From: an uncultured Clostridia bacterium
GTDB lineage: Bacteria > Bacillota > Clostridia > Oscillospirales > Ruminococcaceae
DNA length: 64,000 nucleotides
Reading direction: 5' to 3'
Assembly: GCA_947631455.1 (NCBI GenBank)
Contig: CANRLH010000007.1
Span: 42,958-106,957, forward strand
The position numbers and the translations under genes were made by a program. Under the pieces are notes generated by a model. The model ran no database searches, was not told the origin of the DNA, and saw nothing but the letters and a program-made list of their open reading frames with translations. This document shows positions 55,046 through 63,122 of the stretch, one piece after another; within the stretch, counting starts at the first letter, position 1, and each line of letters starts with the position of its first letter.

Positions 55046-55070
55046 TTCGCAAAGTAGCATAATTTGCGAA
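55046..55070 (-). repeat. Right inverted repeat (IRR)
   Basis: Exact inverted copy of IRL. Its outer arm (TTTGCGAA) also supplies a possible -35 element, TTGCGA, placed 17 bp before TATATT at 55087. Confidence 0.93.
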
Positions 55071-55092
55071 ATGACGTTAGGAAGTATATATT
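55064..55092 (+). promoter_or_regulatory. Weak candidate promoter overlapping IRR, reading into agrA
   Basis: TTGCGA (inside IRR), a 17-bp spacer, TATATT. Its predicted start would leave a short leader with the GGAGG SD. If real, recombinase binding to IRR would occlude it. Confidence 0.35.
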
Positions 55093-55117
55093 TATTATTC
55101 CTGCGGAGGTTTTAAAT

Positions 55118-55822
55118 ATGCTTAGAATTGCAATATGTGATGATGACCAAAACTTTTGCTATCATCTGGAAGGTATTATTTTGGATTATATGGACAGCAT
55201 CGGTGAGATAGCGGATATTTCGGTGTATTACTCCGGGGAAAAAATATTGCAGGATATGAGAAATTCTGTCGACTTCGATCTTATTTTTCTCGACATCGAA
55301 ATGAAGAAAATAAGCGGCATACAAGTGGGTATCTCTATACGAAAAGAGCTGAATCGTTTTCATACGCAGATCGTTTACGTTACGTCATTTCAAATCTATG
55401 CTTTGCAGCTGTTTCAGAATCAGCCGTTTGAATTTGTAACAAAGCCTGTAAGTGAAAAGCATATCATTGATGTTATCAAAGAATATAAACGACAGTTTGA
55501 CAATGCAAACGTTTACTATGAATTTAACATTGGAAAAAACATAAGCAAAGTGGCTGTAGACGATATTCTGTATATAAACAGCGTTGCAAGGAAGCTTATT
55601 ATCCATACAGAAACAGAAGAATTTGAAACCTATAAAAAACTTGATGACTTTTATAAGCTACCGATAAGTAAACAATTTGTTCGCATACATAAATCCTTTG
55701 CTGTAAACTACCGTCATATTACCAGCTATCACTACGATCATGTAAAAATATCAAATGGCGAAGAACTGGTTATTAGCAGAAATTATCGAAAAGAAGTGCG
55801 AAAAGAACTGATAAAATCGTAA
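55118..55822 (+). CDS. agrA: AgrA-like response regulator (REC-LytTR)
   Basis: The ATG at 55118 follows GCGGAGG; the ORF-track start begins inside the recombination site flank. The receiver domain (1-120) has the acidic triad DDD at 8-10 and phosphoacceptor Asp59 in LIFLDIEM. The C-terminal LytTR DNA-binding domain (about 140-234) has VRIHKSFAVN. Such regulators bind direct repeats and activate promoters. It stands first in an agrA-agrC-agrD-agrB arrangement, only 47 bp from IRR. Confidence 0.92.
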   Translation: MLRIAICDDDQNFCYHLEGIILDYMDSIGEIADISVYYSGEKILQDMRNSVDFDLIFLDIEMKKISGIQVGISIRKELNRFHTQIVYVTSFQIYALQLFQNQPFEFVTKPVSEKHIIDVIKEYKRQFDNANVYYEFNIGKNISKVAVDDILYINSVARKLIIHTETEEFETYKKLDDFYKLPISKQFVRIHKSFAVNYRHITSYHYDHVKISNGEELVISRNYRKEVRKELIKS

Positions 55823-55839
55823 AACATGGGGGCGTTTTT

Positions 55840-57075
55840 ATGGAAAGTGTTATTTATTTGTCATGGAATATGCTACGCATATATTCTATCTACATATTGA
55901 TAGATGTGTTTTTAAAAAGAAAAGATATAAAAAGCGGGGTTGTATTCTTAGCTTATGCTGGTTTTTTTGCTGTCAACTCATTTTTATATTTATGTTTTGA
56001 TTCATATTTAGTTAATATTGCGTCTAATATAGTTCCCATATTTATGCTTACTTTTTTGTATAAATCCAGAATATGGAAAAAAATATTTGTTTCTATTTTG
56101 ATTTATACTATTTCGATGTTTTGGGAATGCATTTTGTATGTTTTTTTTAACGCTGTACATATAAAAAATTTAGTAATTGTTTGTGGTTTTGCGTCATCAA
56201 TAATGATGTTTTTAACGGCATTATTTTTTAAAATACAAATTAAGCAAAAATTTCGGCTAGAAGCCCACATAAAAGCGTTTTATTATTTGATGCTGATTTA
56301 TATTCCTTTGGGAAGCATAATCATTGGATATTTAACAATGCCTGAAAAAAGTATTGGTTCTTTAGTTATAGGAATCATATTGCTCTTTATAAATTTTCTT
56401 ATATTTTATCTATTTGATGAAATTATAAAATCATATATGCGGCAACAGGAGGCTGAAAGCATAAAGCAAAATAAACTTTATTTTCAGCATGAGCTTGAGG
56501 TAATGCAAAAATCACAGCTTAAAATGGACTTCTTGCGCCATGATATGAAAAATCATTTTATCCGAATTGAGGGCTTTGCAAAAGAAAACAATGTGTCTGA
56601 AATATTAAATTACGTTGAGCAGGGCAGACGATCACTCATTTCTGAAGAGGGATATGTTATCACCGGTAATAAAAGTGTTGACTGTATATTAAATTACAAA
56701 TTAGATGAAGCATCTCAGAAAAATATTACTTTTTCGGTCAACGCGGTTATTCCTGATAATTTAAAAATAAGTGCGTTTGATTTAAGTACTATTTTAGGAA
56801 ACATCCTGGATAATGCCATTGAAGCGGCGGCAAAATCATCAGATAAAAAAATAGATGTTTCTATAAACTATAATAAAAATACTTTGGCAATTATAATTAT
56901 AAATACATTTGACGGAAAAATAAATAAGAATTTTGAAACCACAAAGTCAAATCCCTTAGGTCATGGTCTGGGACTTAAGAGCGTAAAAATAACAGCTGAA
57001 AAATATAACGGCCTGGTTGAATATGACTACAATAATATGTATTTTACGACAAAAATTCTTTTGTACGATGAGTAA
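55840..57075 (+). CDS. agrC: AgrC-like sensor histidine kinase (GHKL type)
   Basis: The ATG follows GGGGGCG, 17 bp after agrA. Six or so membrane helices (1-195) form the peptide-sensing domain. The cytoplasmic part has the H-box LRHDMKNHF with His234, the N-box GNILDNAIEAA and the G-box GHGLGLKSVK. It should sense the cyclic peptide made from the downstream AgrD and phosphorylate the AgrA-like regulator. The AT content is visibly higher than in the flanking housekeeping genes, which suggests horizontal origin. Confidence 0.92.
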   Translation: MESVIYLSWNMLRIYSIYILIDVFLKRKDIKSGVVFLAYAGFFAVNSFLYLCFDSYLVNIASNIVPIFMLTFLYKSRIWKKIFVSILIYTISMFWECILYVFFNAVHIKNLVIVCGFASSIMMFLTALFFKIQIKQKFRLEAHIKAFYYLMLIYIPLGSIIIGYLTMPEKSIGSLVIGIILLFINFLIFYLFDEIIKSYMRQQEAESIKQNKLYFQHELEVMQKSQLKMDFLRHDMKNHFIRIEGFAKENNVSEILNYVEQGRRSLISEEGYVITGNKSVDCILNYKLDEASQKNITFSVNAVIPDNLKISAFDLSTILGNILDNAIEAAAKSSDKKIDVSINYNKNTLAIIIINTFDGKINKNFETTKSNPLGHGLGLKSVKITAEKYNGLVEYDYNNMYFTTKILLYDE

Positions 57076-57151
57076 ATTTTATTGATTGTGCAGTTTTTTA
57101 CGATTATTTATCCATTTTTTTCATGATAGTAAAGTTATCTCCCTTTCTTGC

Positions 57152-57157
57152 TATACT
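57152..57157 (+). promoter_or_regulatory. Candidate -10 box of the agrD-agrB unit
   Basis: TATACT, 33 bp before agrD, without a good -35. This fits an activator-dependent promoter driven by the AgrA-like regulator; this is inferred. It lies in the 114-bp gap between agrC and agrD. Confidence 0.35.
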
Positions 57158-57189
57158 AAGCATAGCATCTGAAAAAGGGAGGTTTTTTT

Positions 57190-57333
57190 ATGAAGAATTT
57201 TTTCAAAAAGTACGGGCATGTTTTCGCGGCATTGGCTTTAGTGCTTACCACTATAACTGCTAATTCGACTTGTGCGTTTTTTATTCACCAAGAAAAGCTG
57301 CCTGAAGGTGCAAAGGCACTGAGAAGGTTCTGA
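57190..57333 (+). CDS. agrD: AgrD-like cyclic autoinducer peptide precursor (47 aa)
   Basis: Too short for the ORF track. The ATG at 57190 has GGGAGG 8 bp upstream. The product has an amphipathic, basic N-terminus (MKNFFKKYGHVF), a hydrophobic stretch, the core NSTCAFFI with a single Cys28, and an acidic/proline C-terminal segment HQEKLPEGAKALRRF typical of clostridial cyclic lactone autoinducer precursors. The AgrB-like protease should cut after the core and close a thiolactone from Cys28. The stop overlaps the agrB start (TGATG). Confidence 0.88.
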   Translation: MKNFFKKYGHVFAALALVLTTITANSTCAFFIHQEKLPEGAKALRRF

Positions 57334-57932
57334 TGTTCAATTCAGTATCAGAAAGAATCACACAGCTTTTGGTCAAACAGAAAACTATTGAAGATTCTCA
57401 GAAAGAATTGTATCGGTACGGCTTTAATCAAGGCTTTACTATGCTATTTAACTTGATTACAACTCTAATAATTGGTTGTGTATTCGGTATGGTTCTCCAA
57501 AGCATAGTTTTCTTAACAGCTTATATACCGTTAAGGAGCTATGCGGGAGGGTACCATGCAAGCACACCTTGGCGGTGTTATTTTATTTCGGTGGTTTTAA
57601 TATCTGTAGTTTTGGGGGCTATCAAGATCATGCCGTATTCGTTTTTGGTTTGCGGCGTACTTGTTGGAATAGGAACTGTAATATGTTTCGTTCTGGCTCC
57701 GACTGAGGATAATAATAAGCCTCTTGATGCAACAGAACAGAAGGTTTATAAAAAGCGAACATACATAATACTGATTTTTGAATTATGCATAGCATCATTA
57801 AGTGTATTTGTTTCTAAAAGTGTGTTTTTGGCTATATGTATGGCGATTTTTACAGAAAGCGTAATGCTTCTTTTAGGAAGAATAAAAAACACACTTAATA
57901 GGAGTACGGATCCGAAAGCTAGGATCTGTTAA
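57333..57932 (+). CDS. agrB: AgrB-like membrane peptidase
   Basis: The 199-residue membrane protein has four to six helices and the motif RSYAGGYHASTPWRC, in which His75 and Cys82 have the spacing of the catalytic His/Cys of staphylococcal AgrB. It trims and cyclises the AgrD-like precursor. The start overlaps the agrD stop, so the two are translationally coupled. Confidence 0.93.
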   Translation: MFNSVSERITQLLVKQKTIEDSQKELYRYGFNQGFTMLFNLITTLIIGCVFGMVLQSIVFLTAYIPLRSYAGGYHASTPWRCYFISVVLISVVLGAIKIMPYSFLVCGVLVGIGTVICFVLAPTEDNNKPLDATEQKVYKKRTYIILIFELCIASLSVFVSKSVFLAICMAIFTESVMLLLGRIKNTLNRSTDPKARIC

Positions 57933-58058
57933 TCATTGTAGATAATCGTCGGCTTAGTTTTATATTAATCTGGCGGTTTCTAGTATACGGTATTTCACAT
58001 ATTTGTTTATCAATAATAATTTTTAGCCGGCATTATTGCTTTTCAGGTATTGTGAAAT

Positions 58059-58102
58059 ATTGAGAAAATCTGCGAGTGTTTTCTCAATTAGGTTTAACTC
58101 GC
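58059..58102 (+). promoter_or_regulatory. Possible H-type pseudoknot in the GH5 leader
   Basis: A perfect 10-bp stem ATTGAGAAAA/TTTTCTCAAT has a 10-nt loop containing GCGAGT, which is complementary to ACTCGC at 58097-58102. The downstream pairing arm ends 21 nt before the GGAGG of the GH5 gene. It lacks a T tract, so it is not a standard terminator. Confidence 0.45.
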
Positions 58103-58137
58103 GAAATAAAAAATTTATCTGTTAGGAGGTAAAATGT

Positions 58138-60177
58138 ATGAAATTCAGAAGAACGTTAGCTGCATTAGCAGCAATGGCAATGTCTGCGACAGCGCTTACA
58201 TCAATGATAAGTGCGTCGGCATTGGAAGGAGCAGGTACTTATACCGGCAGCGCAGCATACATCGGAACGTATTTCAAAGCTGACTATTTCGGAAATACTG
58301 CGTTTAGGGTAAGCTACAAGTACGATAAGTTCGATGAGGCTGGTACGTATAAAGATCCCGACACAGGAGAAATAGTGACAATTGACTATAATGACACTTT
58401 TCAATTTCTTGTGTTTGACTCAGAGTGGGGCGGTTGGGACAAAACATCTGTAGGACCAGACGGAATAAATGATTCCGAGCCGCCGCTTACAGCTGAGGAT
58501 TTGGACACAAAAACGGTTTATACAGCTACTGTGCCAATTGCAGCAATAGAAAGCAAGCTTAGCACGACAAATGCGGTACAGGGAATCAATCTTCAGCTTG
58601 GTGGAGTAGGCGATACAACGGTAACGATCGAGTCTATCGAGTATGTACAGGGCGAAGTACCGGGCGAGGAAGTAACCATAAAAGGTGAATGGACAAAGCT
58701 TCCTGATGAGTCAGAAGAACCTGTCGGAGAAATGAAGGTTACACAGGGCTCGGCATATGTACTTACGACCAAGTGGAACATTCAGGTATCACAGTTCTCA
58801 ACAAGCGGCTTTGAAAATCCGACTGTAGCTGTTACGGTAACATATGATAAGGCTCCGAATGACTATATTCAGGCAGAGCTGTTAAAGACTGACTGGACAC
58901 CAATCGTTGCAAACTATCCGTATGTGGATGTAACAGGAACTTATACTTACACCACAGAGATTCCTGCCGGCACTAATGCGTTTATAGCTTGTTATGATCA
59001 GTGCACGGTAAAAGAGATCCACATTTATAATAACCACGAGGGTAATGCGCTTAAGGTTTCCGGCAAAACAGCAAGTGAGATAAATTCATCACTTCAACCT
59101 AGCTTTGCACTTGGTGGAGCACTTGAAGCTTTCGAGGTAGATGAAAGTAACAATGTACATGCTAGCGAAACGGCATGGGGCAATCCGGTAGTAACGGAAG
59201 CACTGTTCCAGACAGTAAAGGGCGCAGGCTTTAAGAGCGTAAGAATCCCTGTAAGCTATCTTGATATGATAGATGCTAATGGTAATATTGTTAAAGATAG
59301 ACTTGACAGAGTTCAGAAAGTTGTAGATGATGCTCTTGATACAGGCTTATATGTAATAATTAATATCCATAACGATGGTGGTGAAGGCGTACCTGGAAAG
59401 TGGATTGATATAAGTCTTGAAAACGGTAGTACAGCATTTAATGCAGTTGTAGCAAAGTTCTCGGCAGCATGGACACAGATAGCAACCAGGTTTGCAAACT
59501 ACAATGAAGCGCTTATCTTTGAAGGTATGAATGAGGTTATGGTCAGCGGTAAATACTCAAGAAGTCAGTTTACGAATGCTGAATTTGCAAATGTATATGC
59601 AAATATTAAAACCTTAAATCAGGCTTTTGTCTCAGTTGTTCGTTACTCTGGTTCTTCCAATACGGATCGTTGCTTGATAGTACCCGGATACAATACTGAC
59701 ATCGATTTAACAGTAGACGGATTTGCTGAGAAGGTATTTTCAATGCCTACAGATTCTACTGCAAACAGGTTGATTCTCTCGGTTCATTACTATACCCCAA
59801 GTGATTTTACTATAGCTGAAAATGGAACAACTACTTGGGATATTAACGGGCAATATGGTAAAACATATATGGTTTCACAGCTTACAAAGATAGCAGGCTA
59901 TGGTTATCCTGTATATATCGGAGAGTATAGTGCAATATTTAAAAACAACATTTCTGAGGTTGTAGAATATATAGGTGCATTCAATCAGGCAGTTTCACAA
60001 GTGGCAGCAACAGGCAAGAGCATTTCAGCAGCTTATTGGGATAACGGTGTGATTGGTGATAACAACAAGGGCTCTGGCATTATTGATAGACGGTTTAATG
60101 TTGTAACTCAAACAGGAACCAAAATTATTAATGCAATTCTTGGTATAAATACTCCCGCTCCTGATGTAGCTCAATAA
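58138..60177 (+). CDS. Secreted GH5-family glycoside hydrolase with N-terminal beta-sandwich modules
   Basis: The ATG follows TTAGGAGG. It has a signal peptide (about 1-28), two beta-rich modules (about 30-180 and 185-305) that look like carbohydrate-binding domains, then a GH5 catalytic barrel (about 310-670) with acid/base Glu466 in FEGMNEV and nucleophile Glu596 in YIGEYSA. It probably acts on cellulose or another beta-glucan or mannan. It carries no dockerin, unlike its neighbour 8 bp downstream, so the enzyme may be free rather than cellulosomal. Confidence 0.92.
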   Translation: MKFRRTLAALAAMAMSATALTSMISASALEGAGTYTGSAAYIGTYFKADYFGNTAFRVSYKYDKFDEAGTYKDPDTGEIVTIDYNDTFQFLVFDSEWGGWDKTSVGPDGINDSEPPLTAEDLDTKTVYTATVPIAAIESKLSTTNAVQGINLQLGGVGDTTVTIESIEYVQGEVPGEEVTIKGEWTKLPDESEEPVGEMKVTQGSAYVLTTKWNIQVSQFSTSGFENPTVAVTVTYDKAPNDYIQAELLKTDWTPIVANYPYVDVTGTYTYTTEIPAGTNAFIACYDQCTVKEIHIYNNHEGNALKVSGKTASEINSSLQPSFALGGALEAFEVDESNNVHASETAWGNPVVTEALFQTVKGAGFKSVRIPVSYLDMIDANGNIVKDRLDRVQKVVDDALDTGLYVIINIHNDGGEGVPGKWIDISLENGSTAFNAVVAKFSAAWTQIATRFANYNEALIFEGMNEVMVSGKYSRSQFTNAEFANVYANIKTLNQAFVSVVRYSGSSNTDRCLIVPGYNTDIDLTVDGFAEKVFSMPTDSTANRLILSVHYYTPSDFTIAENGTTTWDINGQYGKTYMVSQLTKIAGYGYPVYIGEYSAIFKNNISEVVEYIGAFNQAVSQVAATGKSISAAYWDNGVIGDNNKGSGIIDRRFNVVTQTGTKIINAILGINTPAPDVAQ

Positions 60178-60185
60178 CACAGGTT

Positions 60186-61961
60186 ATGAAGAAGATTATA
60201 TCCGGTTTTACAGCAGCAGTCATTTTATTGACTGCTGCTGCTATACCCGTTTTTGCAGAGTCCACACCGATCTCCGGCATGTGTGGCGAAACCGCAACCT
60301 GGAGCTTTGACGAATCTACAGGCGTTCTGACAATCTCTGGGAAAGGGGATATGTATACCAGCTATACTCCAGTTGATCAATGGGAATATTATCCGCTTAG
60401 AGATAATGTTAAGGAGTTAGTTGTTGAAGAAGGCGTAACATCGATTTCTGCATATGCTTTTGGACAGCGTGAGTATCGTGATCCATCTGCATATCCTAAT
60501 CTAACTAAGCTTAAATTACCTTCGTCTGTAAAAATTATTGGAGAAGGTGCTTTTAAAAAAGCAGGGTTAACAAGTATTGAATTTTCTGATGGGCTTGAAA
60601 CCATAGAAAAGGAAGCATTTAGTGACACTTCATTGTCAGGTGATTTATTTCTATCACAAACATTAAACACTATAGGTCAATTGGCATTTTCAAATACTGG
60701 TATTACATCGGTCAATTTGAATGAGGGTATGACTATAGGAGGGCAGGCTTTTTCTGGTTGTAATTCTTTGGAAGAAGTGACTATTCCCTATGATTTATAT
60801 TATCTGGGAACTAATACAGCTAATATGGTTCGTGCAAATGCAGCTTTTTTTGATTGTAAGAATCTTAAAAAGGTTGTAATTCTTGGTGGCGGTATAGTTC
60901 ATATTAACTTAAGCGGAAGTGAATATCCAGATAATGGTCTGGCTCAAGATATGTTTATGGGTTGTACATCACTTAAAGAGGTAACAATCAAATCTGATAA
61001 TATCAGTTATGTCGATAGTGGTACCTTTGATATGACTAGTAACCCTGTATTCTATATCTACAAGAACAGCACAACAGAAGCGACTCTTAGAGACGCGGGA
61101 TATCTTACGGACTCAAATGTTGTGTATATTGCCAACAAGACCGTCTTAGAGGGAGCGGTCAAGTCGGCTGAGGAAATGGACAAAAGCCTGTACACCTCGA
61201 AATCTGTTGACACTCTTAACAAGGCAATAGAAGCAGGAAAAGCTACTATTGCTGACGAAGATGCGTCACAGGCGGATGTTGATAATGCAGTTAAAGCAAT
61301 CAATGATGCAGTTGCGGCACTTACATATAGGACTGCTGATTACACAGCGGTAGATGCAGCCCTTGAGAAAGTACCTGATGATTTAAGTGTTTACACTGAT
61401 GAGACTGTGGCGGCGGTTACTGAGGCAGTTGAGTCAGTTGACAGGACAAAGAACATTACCGATCAGGTGGCCGTTGACGGATATGCAAAGGCAATAGAGG
61501 ACGCGGTTGCGGCACTGAAGTTAAAGCCTTTGCTTGCAGTCAGCGGAACGGTTATAGCACTGGGAGTTGACACAGAGGTTACGGTTACCGTAACAGATGC
61601 TGACGGTAAAGTAGTTGCTGAAGTAACAGCAGATGGCAAATATACTGTTTCCGACCTTGAGTACGGGGAATATGTAATAACCGTTATAGCAAAAAACTGC
61701 GCACCGAGAAGCTATGGAATAACAGTAGCAGCAGATGGTGAAGCAACACTTGATGCTGAGATGCACCTATACGGTGACATTAACGGTGACGGACAAATAA
61801 CCACGGCGGATGTGGGACTTGCAAATGCACATGCAAGAGGAACTTCAATGCTTAAGGGGTATGACTTTGATGTAGCTGATGTAACGAGCGATGGTGAAGT
61901 TACTACGGCAGACGTCGGAGCTATTAACTCACACGCACAGAGCGTAAGGGCTTTGTGGTGA
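60186..61961 (+). CDS. Secreted BspA-type LRR / FIVAR / dockerin protein
   Basis: It starts 8 bp after the GH5 gene. Signal peptide (about 1-24), BspA-like leucine-rich repeats (about 70-300: IGEGAFKKAGLTSIEF, IEKEAFSDTSL), two FIVAR-like helical units (about 320-440), an Ig or carboxypeptidase-regulatory-like beta domain (about 445-525), and a C-terminal type I dockerin with two Ca-binding loops (DINGDGQITTAD and DVTSDGEVTTAD). No catalytic domain was seen. It probably docks a binding or structural module onto a cohesin-bearing scaffold. The weak SD suggests coupling to GH5 translation. Confidence 0.92.
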   Translation: MKKIISGFTAAVILLTAAAIPVFAESTPISGMCGETATWSFDESTGVLTISGKGDMYTSYTPVDQWEYYPLRDNVKELVVEEGVTSISAYAFGQREYRDPSAYPNLTKLKLPSSVKIIGEGAFKKAGLTSIEFSDGLETIEKEAFSDTSLSGDLFLSQTLNTIGQLAFSNTGITSVNLNEGMTIGGQAFSGCNSLEEVTIPYDLYYLGTNTANMVRANAAFFDCKNLKKVVILGGGIVHINLSGSEYPDNGLAQDMFMGCTSLKEVTIKSDNISYVDSGTFDMTSNPVFYIYKNSTTEATLRDAGYLTDSNVVYIANKTVLEGAVKSAEEMDKSLYTSKSVDTLNKAIEAGKATIADEDASQADVDNAVKAINDAVAALTYRTADYTAVDAALEKVPDDLSVYTDETVAAVTEAVESVDRTKNITDQVAVDGYAKAIEDAVAALKLKPLLAVSGTVIALGVDTEVTVTVTDADGKVVAEVTADGKYTVSDLEYGEYVITVIAKNCAPRSYGITVAADGEATLDAEMHLYGDINGDGQITTADVGLANAHARGTSMLKGYDFDVADVTSDGEVTTADVGAINSHAQSVRALW

Positions 61962-62684
61962 TATTAAATTTTTACAAGACAAAAAACAATGCAGGCAGAT
62001 TACTCTGCCTGCGTAGTTTCTTGTTATCTGGGACATAAAATTTACCAGTTAATTTAATAAGCTTTAAGTGACAAATGTCGTGTGTAACGTTTCGTTAAAC
62101 ATTCAACCTATTTTTGTTTTATCTCTTAAATAAAATACATACTTATAAGCTGTAAATTTAGTTTGAATGAAGAAATATTTATGATTCGTTTCCGTACCCA
62201 AATTCGATAATTTTACTGTTTTTTATTTTAAAGCAGGGAGGTATGATAGTATAAAGATAAAATAAATGAGATATTAGCTATTAGGTCTATGAATGAAACA
62301 TTTAATGATCCGGTAGGATAAATGAGGTTTGAGCATTAATAAGCGCAATTGTATGGAATTAAATGTGGTTTTCGAAATTACATTGAGATTAGAGATGACT
62401 TGATGATCACTGAATATTCAGCAATATACTTATTTTACTTTTAACTTTATCTTAAACCGGAACTGACTGTTTAATAGTTAATACTTTAGATTTGTAATTT
62501 TTATCTACAAAACCGTGAAAATACTCAAATGTGAGGTTTTGTAGATTGTATATTTTAATTATACTTTGTGCTCATTATAATATAGATTACGGGATATATA
62601 TAATGTAAGTGATAATATTTAAATTGAGCAGGCTTAGATGGTGGGATGCCATAAATTATTTGCAGATATTCTATAATTTGCTTA
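61962..62684. other. Long AT-rich intergenic region
   Basis: 720 bp with no intact gene. It has a GCAGGCAG/CTGCCTGC hairpin at 61991-62012 past the LRR gene. One frame from about 62256 to 62445 reads like coding sequence broken by in-frame stops and may be a decayed gene. Confidence 0.4.
61991..62012. terminator. Terminator hairpin after the dockerin gene
   Basis: GCAGGCAG-ATTACT-CTGCCTGC, an 8-bp perfect stem. The T-rich tail is better on the minus strand. Confidence 0.65.
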
Positions 62685-62990
62685 TTATAATAATCTGTTA
62701 ATTATATTAAGAATTAACAGTATATCAGCATCTTCAAGGTTTTTTAGTCCTTCAATGGCTTTTTTTATAAGCTCGGGCGAAGCTATGCTTTCATCAAAAA
62801 ACTCAGAAGGTGTTATATTAAAATAATCACAGATAGCAAATAACTCGTTTAACGGTGGAAGAGACTTCCCTGACGAGATATTATAAATATAACCTCTGCT
62901 GTGGCCTAAGTCATAACTCATTTTATATTCGGAAACACCTTTTCTCATACGAAGCTGCGTGATTCTATCGCGAACAAAATTATCATTCAT
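62685..62990 (-). CDS. XRE-family regulator (101 aa)
   Basis: The start ATG at 62990 has GGAGG 6-8 bp upstream (on the minus strand, TGGAGGTATATAC). The N-terminal 60 residues form a Cro/CI helix-turn-helix (YKMSYDLGHSRGYIYNISSG); the C-terminal 35 residues are helical. It is divergent from the secreted gene at 63123, and a repeated GTCGAATATT word between them suggests it controls that promoter and its own. Confidence 0.85.
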   Translation of the reverse strand: MNDNFVRDRITQLRMRKGVSEYKMSYDLGHSRGYIYNISSGKSLPPLNELFAICDYFNITPSEFFDESIASPELIKKAIEGLKNLEDADILLILNIINRLL

Positions 62991-63021
62991 GTGTATATAC
63001 CTCCATTATTATTTTATACCA

Positions 63022-63031
63022 CGAATATTCG
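63022..63031. promoter_or_regulatory. CGAATATTCG palindrome, candidate XRE operator
   Basis: A perfect 10-bp palindrome just upstream of the XRE gene. The extended word AATATTCGAC (63024-63033) recurs inverted as GTCGAATATT at 63070-63079, inside the spacer of the divergent promoter. Confidence 0.6.
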
Positions 63032-63062
63032 ACGTTATTCTACAATTATATGTTGTTTATGC

Positions 63063-63091
63063 TTGACAAGTCGAATATTTTATGTTATAAT
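63063..63091 (+). promoter_or_regulatory. Consensus promoter of the secreted FIVAR gene
   Basis: TTGACA, a 17-bp spacer, TATAAT, a perfect match. The spacer contains the GTCGAATATT word, so an XRE repressor bound there would block it. Confidence 0.85.
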
Positions 63092-63122
63092 GTGCGCATA
63101 AAATATTTTTGGAGGTAAATTT

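Larger units (their letters stand above)
53678..55070. mobile_element. Candidate invertible cassette (tyrosine recombinase between inverted lox-like sites)
   Basis: A 1393-bp segment bounded by exact 25-bp inverted repeats. It contains only the recombinase gene on the minus strand and its 160-bp control region. There is no excisionase, relaxase or cargo gene. The layout matches recombinase-encoding invertons rather than an IS or an integrative element. The right boundary lies 47 bp before the agrA-like ATG. Confidence 0.75.

Noticed and set aside
53678-55070. Insertion sequence with terminal inverted repeats
   Set aside because: The enclosed gene is a tyrosine recombinase, not a DDE transposase. 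The repeats have arm-core-arm symmetry, and no target-site duplication is seen (flanking bases differ).
53678-55070. Integrative element inserted at a tRNA
   Set aside because: There is no tRNA at either end, no cargo, no excisionase and the sites are inverted rather than direct.
57108-57140. Paired TTATC words upstream of agrD as LytTR sites
   Set aside because: Only five bases are shared and the 27-bp spacing does not fit the usual 21-22 bp for AgrA direct repeats.
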